Notes: a model not told the origin generated them from the sequence alone. A stretch of 64,000 nucleotides of DNA from Verrucomicrobiota bacterium (GCA_016713365.1 JADJPG010000009.1:5902-69901); one strand, 5' to 3'. Shown: positions 14,101 to 24,097, counted from the first letter of the stretch. Translations and numbers: made by a program.

Positions 14101-17100
14101 TTCCCTGCTTTAGTCGCCGCATTCGACACCACCAACGTCCACGTCTCCTTCTGGCTCGGTCCGAGCTTCGACGTGAAATGCTCCCAGCTCAGCGCGAGCT
14201 GCTTGTTGCTCCACGGCACATCCACGTGACGTGAAACCAAATAAGCCCGGTTCTCGCGCACCTGCGTGACGTGCAGCGTGAACCCGCCGCGCATCGCCTC
14301 CGTCACCGCGCGCTTGAGCTGCTGTTGGGTGCGACCCGGCTGCGTCCAATAACGCTCGATCATCTGATGCCGGTGCTCAATCTCGATGAACGCGCGTCCG
14401 GCGTCATAGCCTGTGCCCCACAGCGCCGCGAGCTCTTCGCCCGGCTCCAGCGTCCACTTCGGCGCCGCCAGCAGCTGCGGAATCTTGATCGCCAGCTTCG
14501 TCGCCTCCGGCTGCAACACCTGCAATCCCATTCGTCCCGTCACCGTTTTGCCGAACCGATCCTGCGTCTCCAACATCGCGCGAAACGCTCCGGCACCGAG
14601 CGCGAACTCCAGCTTCGTGTTGCCCTCGGCATCCGTGGTGAACCCTTTCTCCGCGACCACCTCGCCCAGCTCCCAGTTGTTCGGGTTCGATAGATCCGCG
14701 TCCGGTTTGCCATCGCCATCTTCATCGCCGCGATAATATCCGCCCAGGCTTGCGCGCTGGACCTGCGCCGGCTCCTTCAAGCGATGAATCTTCACTTTGC
14801 CCTCGACGACCTGCGGCTCACCATCGAGCGTCGTCGCGCGAAGCTTCAACACAACCGGCTTCGCTTCCGTCTGCCATTCATCCGCCGACATCACCGCCGA
14901 CAGCGCGACGAACCCGACATTCACGACGCGTTGTGCGGAACGCGTTTCGCCCGTCGTGTCTGTCACATCCGCGTAAATGCTGAAGCTGAACGACGCCTCG
15001 TCCTTCTCGGAAACACTCGAGTCCGGCTTCGCGTTGAACTCGATGGTGAACACGCCGTCCGCGCCGGTGGTCGCGGTGCCGTGGGCGAATTCCTGGCTGC
15101 CCTGTGGGCGCGGTGAGCGCCAGCCATACGAGCCCCACCACCACGGCCAACGCACTTCGCGCACGATGCGATACTTCACCATCGCGCCGTCGACCGCCGC
15201 GCCGGTGTAGCTCTCGGCCTTGCCCGTGAGCGAAACCTTGTCGTTCAACTTCGCCGCCGTCTTCGGCGCGTCGAGCGTCACCTGGAACTTCGGCCGCTTG
15301 TATTCCTCCACGTTGAACGACGCCTGACCGAACGGGCCGCCAGGCACGTTGATGGTCATGCGGCCCATCACGCGATCGCGCGGCGCGGTGAAGCTGCCGC
15401 TGAACGAGCCGTAGTCGTTGCACGCGTGCTCGGCTTTCGCGATCTCCTTCCCGTTCGGATCGCTAAATACCACCGTCACCTTGCGACCGCGCAGCAGTTC
15501 GTAGTTGTCGCCGCGCTGATCCACGCGCAGGCAGATGCCCTTGTATTGAATCGTCTGACCAGGCCGATAGAGCGCGCGGTCGGTGAAGAAGATGGTCTGC
15601 TCGTGCGGGTCCGGCTCGTGCATCGGGTAGCTGCTGTATTCCTGCATCGAACCGAGCTCATGCGGCACGTCTCCGATCTTTGCACGCACGCGGAGCAGGC
15701 TGCCGCGATATTCCTTCGACGGAAATGAGAAGAACCCATTCGTGTCCGTGCTGATCGCGGGCGCAGTCGGCACACGATTACCCTGGTCATCCAGATGCCA
15801 CGACATCACTTCCGCCCCGCTTACTGGTTCGCCAGAGCCAGCGACTAGCACGAAGCCCTCGATGCGCTGATTGTGCGGGCGCACGACGAGGGCGAGTTCG
15901 CTGACCCAGACGTCCGCGTAGGTAATCTGGTTTTCGCGTTCGGAGAAGTCCTTGTCGTGGCTCGCGATGATGAAATAGAAGCCCGGCTTGAGCGTCGTGG
16001 GCGCAGGAACGAGCTCGGTGCGTTGCTTGAAATCCGTCGTGGCCGGAAGCGCGGCGGACCATTCGAGCGTCGGTGTTTTGGCGAGCAACTCGCGACGCTC
16101 AGCGTCGTTGAGGTTCTCCGGACGTCGATGGCGTTTGTCGAGGAATGCGTTCCAGTCCCAGGCCACGGCCCGGAAATAGACATTCGTCACGTTGCGATAG
16201 CTGACGGCAATGTTCGGCCACGGAGCATTCCACACGCGTTCGGTGCTGATGCTCGCAGACTTTGCTTCAATCTCCGCGACCAGGTTCCGGCACATCTTCC
16301 CACCCATGCTGTCGCGATGGGCATTCGCACCGCGCAACGCCAGCGTGCGCGCTTCTACGAAGTTGCCTTCGCCGTGAATCACCCGCGCCCATTGATGCAG
16401 CGCGAGCGCGGAGAGCGCGTGGTCCGCCCATTTGTCGGTGAAGGTCTTGAGCGCGGCCTTGTAGCGCGTCGCCTTGTCCTCACCGAACGCGGCGTTGTAG
16501 GCCCACGCGAGCCGGGCGAGATCCGCATCGGCGAACGCCGACGGATCGGCGTCGACGCGATGGAAGATCAACAAATCGCGGAAGAGAAAGAACGCCTTCT
16601 CGGTCGCCGATTCATCGGCGCGACGCTCAATCTTGCCGGCGAGAAACTCGTCCGCCGTGCCGAAAAGCGGCGCGACGCCGTAAACAGGTTTATCCGCGAA
16701 GAGCTCGAAGGCGTCCTGCGGTTTGGCCGCCGCTTGTTCGCCGCTCGTGTAGAACTTTAACGCCTCCTGCGCGATGAAATCGTAGAGCGTCGGGCGATAG
16801 CTGTCGGGCACGGTTCCCTTTTGCAGCAGATCATCGAAGGTCGCGATGGGCGTCTTCTTCAGCGTGTCCGCGCCGGCGAGAGCCTTGGTGAACTGCTTGT
16901 CGATCTCGGCGAAGAGCCGCGGTAGATCCCACGTCGTGAAATCCTTGCCTGGCGCCTGAGCCGTCTGCGTGCGTTGCATGAAACGCCAGCGGTTGTTCTG
17001 AAAGTAATGCCAGTACCAGTTCGCCACCACGGCATCGAGCAGCGGCACGATTTCTTGGGCGCCTTGGCGATCTCGGCCTCCATGCGCGTGATTTTTTCCT

Positions 17101-17356
17101 CGGCCTTGTTCCCCTCAATGTTGCCTTCGAGCACGATCTTCCGCGCGATCGCCTTCGCAACTTCTCCGTAGGCCTTCTCCTTGAGCGCGGCGGGAATGAT
17201 GAGGTTGAGGTTGGTGATGGCCGTACGCGGCAGTCCCTTCTGGACGGCGTCCTCGACGGCCTTCCACTCGGCGACGCGCGTGGCGGCGTGGAGCGGGTTG
17301 TTCATGACAAGGAGAAGGGCGAGTGCCGGGAGAAGAGTTCGAAACAGTGCTTTCAT
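11199..17356 (-). CDS. Alpha-2-macroglobulin family protein, frameshifted near 17051
   Basis: Bacterial alpha-2-macroglobulins trap proteases in the envelope. The start MKALFRTLLPALALLLVMNN gives a Sec signal without a lipobox. The first frame breaks at a TTT run (17051-17053): AKAPKK is followed in the next frame by IVPLLDAVVANWYWHYFQ, so one base is missing. The corrected protein has about 2052 residues. Visible parts are TDRALYRPGQTIQYKGI (MG2 region), NLNETAFFFPQLLADSNG (A2M domain) and ECTEQTFNRLY, the CxEQ thioester site near residue 1497, followed by the TED helices. A repeat-encoded insert (GGAPDTKPARAGSETGAPVE) lies in the C-terminal quarter. No penicillin-binding-protein partner is adjacent, unlike the common pbpC pairing. 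Confidence 0.88.
11779..11828. repeat. 50-bp GGAGCGCC-ended element in frame inside the alpha-2-macroglobulin gene
   Basis: It begins GGAGCGCC and ends GGCGCTCC, an 8-bp inverted terminal repeat. The first 24 bases differ by one from those of the intergenic copy at 32020-32089, both containing GTCTCCGACCCGGCG. It encodes part of the Gly/Pro/Ala-rich stretch GAPDTKPARAGSETGAPVEA without breaking the frame. Confidence 0.75.
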
Positions 17357-17566
17357 GGTCATCCGTGGCCGCGATTGAAACAGTCCAGAGGAGTTATGGC
17401 GCAAGGGGTCGCCCAGCGCAACGTGTGGATGGCAACTTAGATTCATCACGCCAGGTTAGTCGGAGTTCAGGAGTGATTTGCTCCCACACCCAGCCGCCTC
17501 GAATGGCGCCGGCGGCGGAAGGATCAGGAGCTTTTGTGTCCCGTTTTCCGACAGCGCGACGAATGC

Positions 17567-18289
17567 CTACGGCAGGCGGAGTTGCAGGCGTTCGCCCTCA
17601 CCGTTGGACAAGACCACGCCAGCCTTGGAGATCTCTTCGCAGCGGAATCGAGCACGGCCATTGCCGATATCCGCCGTGAACGAATCGCCCGCGAAGATCG
17701 TGTAGACGCGCGTGCCGTCCGAAACCATCGCCGACGGACGCAGCGAGTTCAGCGTGATCCCTTTCAAGCGCAAAGGGCCGGCAGCAGCAACCTTTGGAGC
17801 GGCCGCCACGGCTGGTGCGGCATTCGTGGCAATCGGAACCTCATCAAGGTCCTCCGAATCTTCGTCTTCCATCCCGCCTTCGTTGCCCGCGTCTGCATTA
17901 GCGAAATCGGCAAAGGACGCGTCGTCGCGCGCGTTGGCGGAGAGATCGGGACGGATATCGCCCATCAAGGCGCCGATGACGAACAGGTTGAAACAAAACA
18001 TCAGGGCGTTGGAGATGATGACCGTGAAGAGGACGTCGGGCGCGATCTCTGCACCCGTGCATTTCCAGATGCACAGCACGATCACGGCATAGGAAAGATA
18101 AGTGCCCACGTAGGGGATGAACGCAACGAGGGTCGCGGCGAGAGAGGAGCCGAACAGGCCAAGCACGTTGTAGTTCAGCTTCTGGATGCGAATCATGCCC
18201 CAGAGGAGGCCGATGTAGACAAGCCACTTCACGGCGGTGACAACAACGACGCCGACAAACATGGCAATGGTGGTTGGATCAATGGTCAT
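17567..18289 (-). CDS. Membrane protein with three to four TM helices and a soluble C-terminal domain
   Basis: I do not recognise a family. I chose ATG 18289 (MTIDPTTIAMFVGVVVV...) because the longer frame to 18331 adds a less likely leader. About 240 residues: three or four hydrophobic segments in the first ~125 residues (VGVVVVTAVKWLVYIGLLWG, AATLVAFIPYVGTYLSYAV, FTVIISNALMFCFNLFVIGA). A long acidic, Ala/Pro-rich linker follows (NEGGMEDEDSEDLDEVP), then a ~70-residue C-terminal domain with TRVYTIFAGDSFTA and GEGERLQLRLP. It ends close to 17500, where a ~210-base gap to the alpha-2-macroglobulin start holds no obvious gene. Confidence 0.6.
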   Translation of the reverse strand: MTIDPTTIAMFVGVVVVTAVKWLVYIGLLWGMIRIQKLNYNVLGLFGSSLAATLVAFIPYVGTYLSYAVIVLCIWKCTGAEIAPDVLFTVIISNALMFCFNLFVIGALMGDIRPDLSANARDDASFADFANADAGNEGGMEDEDSEDLDEVPIATNAAPAVAAAPKVAAAGPLRLKGITLNSLRPSAMVSDGTRVYTIFAGDSFTADIGNGRARFRCEEISKAGVVLSNGEGERLQLRLP

Positions 18290-18507
18290 GGGAAGGAATG
18301 GAGAGCGTGCGCTGAAGACAGACGGGTGCAAACGACGCGTCCGGCAGGAACCAATCCTCCCCGGTCACACTCGCTGTTCGCACCAAAGCCCCGTGCCGCA
18401 AGCCACCCATACCCACCCGGTATCGGAGTCCGCGACGACCCCTTGAGCGGAAGATTCTCCGCTTTTGTCTGTCGCGCCGCGCCGGCGGACCGTGGTAGAG
18501 AGTTCTC

Positions 18508-19074
18508 GTGAACACGCTCGCATCACAGCTCCAGACGCAGCTCGACACCTACTTACGCAAGTCGCCGACGCTCGGCAAGGGCGTCTACCTCGCCCGCGGC
18601 GCGGTGGTGCTTGGCGATGTGACGCTCGGTGATGAATCGAGCGTCTGGTACAACGCCGTCCTCCGCGGAGACATCAACCGCATCGTCGTCGGTCACCACA
18701 CCAACATTCAGGACAATGCCGTCGTGCATCTGGCCGATGACTTCCCGTGCATCATCGGGAACTGGGTGACAATCGGACACTCCGCGATCGTTCACGCCTG
18801 CACGATTGGCGACGAAACTCTCATTGGCATGGGCGCGGTGGTGCTCGATGGCGCGGAAGTCGGCCGGCAATGCCTCATCGGCGCGAAGGCCCTCGTGACA
18901 CCAGGCACCACAATTCCGGACGGAGCGCTCGTCCTCGGTTCCCCCGCGAAGGTGGTGCGAATCATGTCGGAGAAGGAGCGTGGCGACCTGAAACATTGGG
19001 CGGAGAAATACGTTCACAACGCCGCCTACTGCCTGAAGCACAGCATCAACATCGGCGCACTGTTGCCCACCTGA
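18508..19074 (+). CDS. Gamma-carbonic anhydrase family protein (left-handed beta-helix)
   Basis: A 188-residue hexapeptide-repeat protein of the YrdA/PaaY/CamH type. It starts at GTG 18508. The repeats run from VYLARGAVVLGDVTLGDESS onward. Metal-ligand positions are visible in NIQDNAVVHL, TIGHSAIVHACTIG and the following turn, with the triad of histidines expected of gamma-carbonic anhydrases. The C-terminal helix closes with KYVHNAAYCLKHSI. It could bind zinc and hydrate CO2, but many homologues have no proven activity. Confidence 0.85.
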   Translation: MNTLASQLQTQLDTYLRKSPTLGKGVYLARGAVVLGDVTLGDESSVWYNAVLRGDINRIVVGHHTNIQDNAVVHLADDFPCIIGNWVTIGHSAIVHACTIGDETLIGMGAVVLDGAEVGRQCLIGAKALVTPGTTIPDGALVLGSPAKVVRIMSEKERGDLKHWAEKYVHNAAYCLKHSINIGALLPT

Positions 19075-19091
19075 ACCACACGTTCTCCCCC

Positions 19092-19625
19092 ATGACGCTC
19101 CTGAAGAAATTGCTGCTCGCGGTGATGGTGATTCCGATCGCGATCATCATTCTCTCGCTGTTTCTCCCTTCCAAGTATCGCGTCGAACGCACCGTCGTGA
19201 TGCGCGCCAAGGCCGACGCCGTTTACGCGCACGTCAGCACGTTGAAACACTGGCCGGACTGGACGGCGTGGACGACCAACAAATATCCCGACATGAAGAA
19301 TTCCTTCTCCGGACCCGAATCCGGCGTCGGCGCGACCTACCATTGGGAAGGCCAGTCGTCCGGCAGCGGCGTGCTGAAACTCATCCGCGTGGAGCCGGGC
19401 AAACGTCTCGACTACGAATTGAACTTCGAGAACGGCAAGCACGTCTCCACCGGTGCCATCGTCATCGAACCCGACGGCGAAACGCTCAAAGTAACGTGGT
19501 TCAACGAAGGCAGCCTTGGCTGGAATCCCGTCTCACGCATCTTTGGACTGCTCATGGACGGGATGATGGGTCCGGACTTCGAGGAAGGCTTGCGCAAGCT
19601 CCAGCAACGATTCGAATCCAAGTAA
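19092..19625 (+). CDS. SRPBCC-superfamily protein with N-terminal membrane anchor
   Basis: I chose ATG 19092 (MTLLKKLLLAVMVIPIAIII), which gives about 177 residues and one N-terminal TM helix. The longer frame upstream runs through the preceding gene in another frame. After the anchor comes a polyketide cyclase/dehydrase (START-like) domain: VERTVVMRAKADAVYAHVST, WPDWTAWTTN, GVGATYHWEG and a C-terminal helix FGLLMDGMMGPDFEEGLRKL. Such domains bind small hydrophobic ligands. The gap to the carbonic anhydrase is 17 bases, so co-transcription is likely. Confidence 0.78.
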   Translation: MTLLKKLLLAVMVIPIAIIILSLFLPSKYRVERTVVMRAKADAVYAHVSTLKHWPDWTAWTTNKYPDMKNSFSGPESGVGATYHWEGQSSGSGVLKLIRVEPGKRLDYELNFENGKHVSTGAIVIEPDGETLKVTWFNEGSLGWNPVSRIFGLLMDGMMGPDFEEGLRKLQQRFESK

Positions 19626-19710
19626 GCGCGCGGCTGCCACGCGACGCAGCCCGGAGCGCCTTTACGCAATCCCTCGTTGCGACTTCCACCGCGCCGCTTA
19701 TAGTCAGCCC

Positions 19711-20724
19711 ATGTTCACGCCGGCCAACATCGGGCCCCTGTTGACGCGCCTTCGCCACGTCATCCCTGTTTTCGTCCTGCTGCTTCTCGCGATGCCCCGG
19801 CTCCACTCCGCCGAGCCGACCGCCCCTCAGCAATCCGTCATCGTCGTCGTGGGCGCGCCGGGTGAAGAAGAATATGGACGCAGCTTCACCCAATGGGCCG
19901 CAAGCTGGGAGAAAGCCGCCAAGCAAGGCGGCGCGCAATGCACGGTCATTGGACTGGAGAGCGGCGGTTCCAACACGGATCGCGAACAGCTCCAGAAGCA
20001 GCTGGCCACCGAACCGAAGGAACGCGCGGAGCTCTGGCTCGTGCTCATCGGCCACGGCACATTCGATGGCAAGGAAGCGAAGTTCAACCTGCGCAGCAAC
20101 GACGTCGCCGCGACTGAACTGCTCGGTTGGCTGCAGCCGTTTCGCCGGCCCGTCGCCGTCATTAACACCGCATCCGCCAGCGCGCCCTTCCTCCAGAAAC
20201 TTTCCTCGACCAATCGCGTCGTGATCACTGCGACGCGCAGTGGCAGTGAAGTAAACTTCGCGCGTTTCGGCCAATACCTTTCCACCGCGATTGGCGACAC
20301 GACGGCGGACCTCGACAAGGACGGCCAGACGTCTTTGCTGGAAGCGTTCCTCATGGCGTCGCGACAGGTGAAGGAGTTCTATGACATCGAAGGCCGGCTC
20401 GCGACGGAGCATTCGCTGCTCGATGACACAGGTGATGCGCTGGGCACGCCGCCGGACTGGTTTCGCGGCGTGCGCGCCTCGAAGTCAGCCAAGGACGGCG
20501 CGGCGTTGGATGGTTTTCGCGCACATCAATTTCATCTCGTGCGCAGCGCGGCGGAGCAGAAGCTCCCGGCCGGCGTGCGGGCGCGCCGCGATGAACTCGA
20601 ACGCGAGATCATCAATTTCCGCACATCCAAAGCGAAGCTCTCCGAGGAGGAATATTATCAGAAGTTGGAAGTGATGCTCCTCGAACTGTCCCGCCTTTAC
20701 GACTCAGCGGAGAAGAAGCCGTAG
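19711..20724 (+). CDS. Secreted caspase/legumain-like (C13-type) fold protein with altered active site
   Basis: A 337-residue exported protein with a signal peptide (HVIPVFVLLLLAMPRLHSAE). The body resembles the caspase-like C13 fold: VIVVVGAPGEEEYGRSF, LWLVLIGHGTFDG (His-Gly near residue 114) and VAVINTASASAPFLQKL (~150-165), then a late DKDGQTSLLEAFLMASRQVK. Active members have a cysteine after the second strand; here the position is Ala/Ser (NTASAS). It is therefore probably non-catalytic, or uses Ser. The Asp-rich DLDKDGQ looks like a calcium loop. Family placement is my inference. Confidence 0.6.
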   Translation: MFTPANIGPLLTRLRHVIPVFVLLLLAMPRLHSAEPTAPQQSVIVVVGAPGEEEYGRSFTQWAASWEKAAKQGGAQCTVIGLESGGSNTDREQLQKQLATEPKERAELWLVLIGHGTFDGKEAKFNLRSNDVAATELLGWLQPFRRPVAVINTASASAPFLQKLSSTNRVVITATRSGSEVNFARFGQYLSTAIGDTTADLDKDGQTSLLEAFLMASRQVKEFYDIEGRLATEHSLLDDTGDALGTPPDWFRGVRASKSAKDGAALDGFRAHQFHLVRSAAEQKLPAGVRARRDELEREIINFRTSKAKLSEEEYYQKLEVMLLELSRLYDSAEKKP

Positions 20725-20746
20725 CGCCTGAACATTCTCGCGTCTG

Positions 20747-21508
20747 TCAGGACTTCGGCAGTGCGGAGATCTCTTCCTTGAGATTCGCCTCTTGCGCCGT
20801 CAGCGCGAGAAACGTCTGCTCCAGCGCACCGGTCGAACCACTCTGTCGGCGCAGTTCGTCACGATTGCCCACTGCCACCAGCCGGCCTTGATGAATGATG
20901 CCGATGCGATCCGCCATCTCCTCCGCCACGCTGAGTTGATGCGTCGAGAGAAAGACCGTCATGCCCTGGAGCGAGCGTTCCTTCAATACGTCCTTCACCA
21001 CGCGCGCATGATGCGGATCGAGCCCCACCATCGGTTCGTCGATCACGAACACTTCCGGATCGTGCAACAGCGCGGAGACGATCGCGACCCGCTGGCGGGT
21101 GCCGTGGGAAAGGCCTTCAATGGGTTTGCGAAGGTAGGACTCGAGATTGAAGCGCTGGACCAGTCCGGTCGCCTTCGCTTCAAGCGTCGCCTCGTCCATG
21201 CGAAACATCTGGCCGGTGAAGCGGATGAATTCCCACGGCGTGAGCTTGTCGTAGAGAAACGGAAAATCCGGCACGTAGGCAAGACGGCGGCGCACTTCGA
21301 GCGGCTGCGTCTGCACGTCGTAGCCGGCAACCACCGCGGTGCCCGAGGTCGGCTTGATGAGACCGGTGAGAATCTTGATCGTCGTGGTCTTGCCCGCGGC
21401 GTTCGGACCGAGCACCGCGAAGAACTCGCCACGTCCCACGGACAGGCTGATGTCGTTCACGGCGACGAGGTCGCCGAAGCGTTTCACGATGTTCTTGAGC
21501 TCGATCAT
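20747..21508 (-). CDS. ABC transporter ATP-binding protein
   Basis: A 253-residue ABC ATPase of the ABC-2/drug or polysaccharide exporter type. It shows Walker A GPNAAGKTTTIKIL (residue ~35), the signature LSHGTRQRVAIVSALL, Walker B VFVIDEPMVGLDPHH and an H-loop STHQLS. The C-terminus is short (EEISALPKS). It is the last gene of a minus-strand group and no permease subunit is evident next to it, so the membrane partner would be encoded elsewhere, or be one of the neighbouring membrane proteins. It converges with the caspase-like gene. Confidence 0.9.
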   Translation of the reverse strand: MIELKNIVKRFGDLVAVNDISLSVGRGEFFAVLGPNAAGKTTTIKILTGLIKPTSGTAVVAGYDVQTQPLEVRRRLAYVPDFPFLYDKLTPWEFIRFTGQMFRMDEATLEAKATGLVQRFNLESYLRKPIEGLSHGTRQRVAIVSALLHDPEVFVIDEPMVGLDPHHARVVKDVLKERSLQGMTVFLSTHQLSVAEEMADRIGIIHQGRLVAVGNRDELRRQSGSTGALEQTFLALTAQEANLKEEISALPKS

Positions 21509-21514
21509 GTCGGG

Positions 21515-22327
21515 CTAAATGCTGAGCAGTGCTTCGTTGGTCAGGACAATTTCGTCCGGCAGATCGACGCGTAACAACTCGCCCACCGGGCTGACGAACA
21601 GCACCATCTTCAGGCGCTCCAGCAATCGCGTTTCGATGCGGTAGACGCGAACGAGGTTGTTGCCGATTTTCAGACGGTCACTGGAGGCTTCCCAATTCAA
21701 CCGGAAGCTCTCAGCGCCGGCACCGGGCAGCTTCAGCGGAATGCCGAGCGCGGCCAGCATCGCGGGAGCAGCGCCGCCGCCGATCTCGCGCACGAGCTTG
21801 TCTGGATTGCGCAGGTCCGCTTCGGTGAAGGTTCGCTCGGTCAATCGCTCGCCATCATCCGCCACAAATTTCACGCTGCGCGTTGCGTTCGACGCGACGA
21901 TCTCCCACGAGAACGGTTTGAGGGTGAGCTTGACGCTGAACTCCTGCCAGTTCTGGTTGGTGTTCAGCTCGAGGTGGCAGCTGAAGCGCAGGCGGCTCAG
22001 GTCATCCATCGAGATCGTTCCGTCAAAATCGATCGTGTAACCAGTGGGCGCCTTGATCATGCCTTCCGGCGGCATTTCGTCGATGACCTTGCCGGTGCTC
22101 ACCGCATCGCCGACGGTGGCGGCCCAGTGCGCGCGTCCGACCTTCACACCGCGATGGCGAATCTCCATGTAGGAGTTGTCGGGCGAGGTGAGAACTTTCT
22201 CCCACACCAGTTCGGCAGGGACCGGCGCGCCGAACTGTCCGCGGGCACCGTACTCGGATCGCCACAACATCACGTTCATCGTGACGAAGAACGCGGTGAC
22301 GATCAGGAAGATGATCCGGAAACGCAT
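21515..22327 (-). CDS. Unknown protein with N-terminal membrane anchor
   Basis: A 270-residue protein that I do not recognise. The N-terminus MRFRIIFLIVTAFFVTMNVM is a signal anchor or signal peptide. The rest is soluble, rich in beta-strand patterns (DNSYMEIRHRGVKVGRAHW, YTIDFDGTISMDDLSRLRFS, SWEIVASNATRSVKFVAD) and ends with LPDEIVLTNEALLSI. It sits 6 bases upstream of the ABC ATPase start and 5 bases after the LysM lipoprotein stop, so the three are very likely one operon. Confidence 0.6.
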   Translation of the reverse strand: MRFRIIFLIVTAFFVTMNVMLWRSEYGARGQFGAPVPAELVWEKVLTSPDNSYMEIRHRGVKVGRAHWAATVGDAVSTGKVIDEMPPEGMIKAPTGYTIDFDGTISMDDLSRLRFSCHLELNTNQNWQEFSVKLTLKPFSWEIVASNATRSVKFVADDGERLTERTFTEADLRNPDKLVREIGGGAAPAMLAALGIPLKLPGAGAESFRLNWEASSDRLKIGNNLVRVYRIETRLLERLKMVLFVSPVGELLRVDLPDEIVLTNEALLSI

Positions 22328-22332
22328 GGGAG

Positions 22333-23121
22333 CTATTGCGCCGGGACGTTCAGAGTCTGCCCAATTTTCATGCGGCGCGGGTCCAGGCCGGGATTCGCCG
22401 CGAGCAACGAGCCAGGCTTCACGGAGTAACGTCTGGCAATGGACGTGACAGTTTCTCCCGCCCGCACGACGTGAGTCCGACCACGGCTGGCGCTCGTTCC
22501 TGTTGAGGAACCGGTGGTCGACGATGAAGGCGGCGTGCGGTTTCCGAGACTGGTTTCAGATCCGGTGGGAGGCGCTGACGAACCCGATGGCGATGGAACT
22601 TCGCGGCTGACCGGAGTCGCATTGCCCGTGATGGGGGTGATGGGACGACTCGCCAATTGAGCCTGCAGCTGCTCCACCTGGCTGCGTAACGCGGCATTCT
22701 GGGCCCGGAGATTCTCCGTCTCGCGAAGGGCGTTGGGATTGATGATCGCGAGCGAGTCCGCTTTCACGAGCTCTTGTTTGCAGCCCGGGATCCGTTGGCG
22801 AATGATCTCCGCCGGGTGTCCGTTCGGCCGAAGCTTCAGAGCCTTGTTGTAGTGGTAAAGCGCCGTGGCGTAATCGCTCTCCCGTTGTTCGTAGAGCACG
22901 CCGAGTTCAAAGTGTGCGAAGGCCGAACGCGGATTGTCCTCCACCGCGCGCTCGAAGGATTCGATGGCTCCCTTGTAGTCGAGCGCGCCGAGCTTTTCCT
23001 TGCCCGCCAGGTAATGGGGATTCCTCTGCTCGTCGAGCTGGGTTTCGGCAGTTGGTGTGCAACCGGACATCCAGAGACAAAGCATCAGCATCAGTGCAGG
23101 GCACCGCAGGCGGATCGACAT
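22333..23121 (-). CDS. TPR and LysM lipoprotein
   Basis: A 262-residue predicted lipoprotein (MSIRLRCPALMLMLCLWMSG then Cys; the lipobox is WMSGC). TPR-like repeats follow: HYLAGKEKLGALDYKGAIES and AHFELGVLYEQRESDYATAL. A coiled-coil stretch (ENLRAQNAALRSQVEQLQAQ) and a Ser/Pro/Thr/Gly-rich linker separate them from a C-terminal LysM: HVVRAGETVTSIARRYSVKP. LysM binds peptidoglycan, so the protein probably anchors a TPR scaffold to the cell wall. Same operon as 21515-22327. Confidence 0.85.
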   Translation of the reverse strand: MSIRLRCPALMLMLCLWMSGCTPTAETQLDEQRNPHYLAGKEKLGALDYKGAIESFERAVEDNPRSAFAHFELGVLYEQRESDYATALYHYNKALKLRPNGHPAEIIRQRIPGCKQELVKADSLAIINPNALRETENLRAQNAALRSQVEQLQAQLASRPITPITGNATPVSREVPSPSGSSAPPTGSETSLGNRTPPSSSTTGSSTGTSASRGRTHVVRAGETVTSIARRYSVKPGSLLAANPGLDPRRMKIGQTLNVPAQ

Positions 23122-23206
23122 GGGCGCACGCTAAACGAAGGCTCGCAGTGGTGCAATGGGGATGAGAATCGCTGCGGGGAAAACCGCGTCGCTGATGTTC
23201 ACGCGT

Positions 23207-24097
23207 TCAGGACGAGAAGGGATTCGCGGGCCCGGGCGGCTTTTCATCGCCGAACGGATTGCGTGTGACTTTCGGAATCGCATCGCTTGCTCGCGTAAGC
23301 CGCAGCGGACTGGCGACGAGGTACGCCCAGCCCACGACAATGTGGAGACTGAAGAGCCACAGGAAACGAAGCATATCGATGATCCCCAATCCGTAGAGGA
23401 GGATCGATCCTCCTGCGATCAACCCCGCCGGGATCAACGCCGCGGCGCAGAGCTTCCAACTGCCCGACAGCGTCAGGCGACGATCCTTGAAGAACGCGTA
23501 GACGCGCACGAACGCAAAGTAGAGTGTCGCCAGCGAGAACCAGCTGAAGAACAACCAGGCCACCACGCCAAGGCCGGCCATCCAGAGAATCATCGGCTGC
23601 CACGCGCCCCAGCGGGATTGCAGTTCAGGCCGGTTGAACTGGATGGTGGAATCCTTCGGGTAATCAAAGTTCAGGCAGCCGAAGACGGAACAGAACGCGA
23701 CGTTGCGTCGATGAAACTCAACGCGCAGATCCGTCGCAACGCTCGGCGTGCCGACGCCATCAATGTCGATGACGATCGCGAGGAAGCGGTTCTCCGCCAG
23801 CGGTAGCGTCGAGGTGTGCGGCGTGCTGAGCTGCTGGTTCAGGATGTGTCCCTGATCCGGGAGCTGGGAGATCGCCTCGCGAACGATGGGAAACCAGTTC
23901 ACCGTCACGAACCAGAGGACACACCAAGCGATCAACCCAGCTGCGATCAGCTGGACGAACAGCAGACGGCCGATTCTGGCTGTGGCAAACGCGGCCACGC
24001 CGGAGGGCGTGATCGGCTGCCAGGCAAGGGACGGAGCCCGAACTTCGGGCGGAGATTCGGGAATGTCAGACGACGTCTTGTTTTCGTCCGTTGACAT
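23207..24097 (-). CDS. Multi-pass membrane protein of unknown function
   Basis: A 296-residue protein with four or five hydrophobic segments (RLLFVQLIAAGLIAWCVLWF, MILWMAGLGVVAWLFFSWFS, LCAAALIPAGLIAGGSILLY, FLWLFSLHIVVGWAYLVASP). A soluble periplasmic-like insert with two Cys (VAFCSVFGCLNF) lies between helices 1 and 2. The N- and C-termini are Pro-rich and polar. I do not recognise a family. It is in the minus-strand group with the ABC ATPase and could be the membrane component, although it lacks an obvious ABC-2 permease signature. Confidence 0.6.
   Translation of the reverse strand: MSTDENKTSSDIPESPPEVRAPSLAWQPITPSGVAAFATARIGRLLFVQLIAAGLIAWCVLWFVTVNWFPIVREAISQLPDQGHILNQQLSTPHTSTLPLAENRFLAIVIDIDGVGTPSVATDLRVEFHRRNVAFCSVFGCLNFDYPKDSTIQFNRPELQSRWGAWQPMILWMAGLGVVAWLFFSWFSLATLYFAFVRVYAFFKDRRLTLSGSWKLCAAALIPAGLIAGGSILLYGLGIIDMLRFLWLFSLHIVVGWAYLVASPLRLTRASDAIPKVTRNPFGDEKPPGPANPFSS

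Noticed and set aside
18747..19091. N-terminal extension of the SRPBCC protein
   Set aside because: It overlaps the carbonic anhydrase gene in another frame; the membrane anchor begins at 19092.
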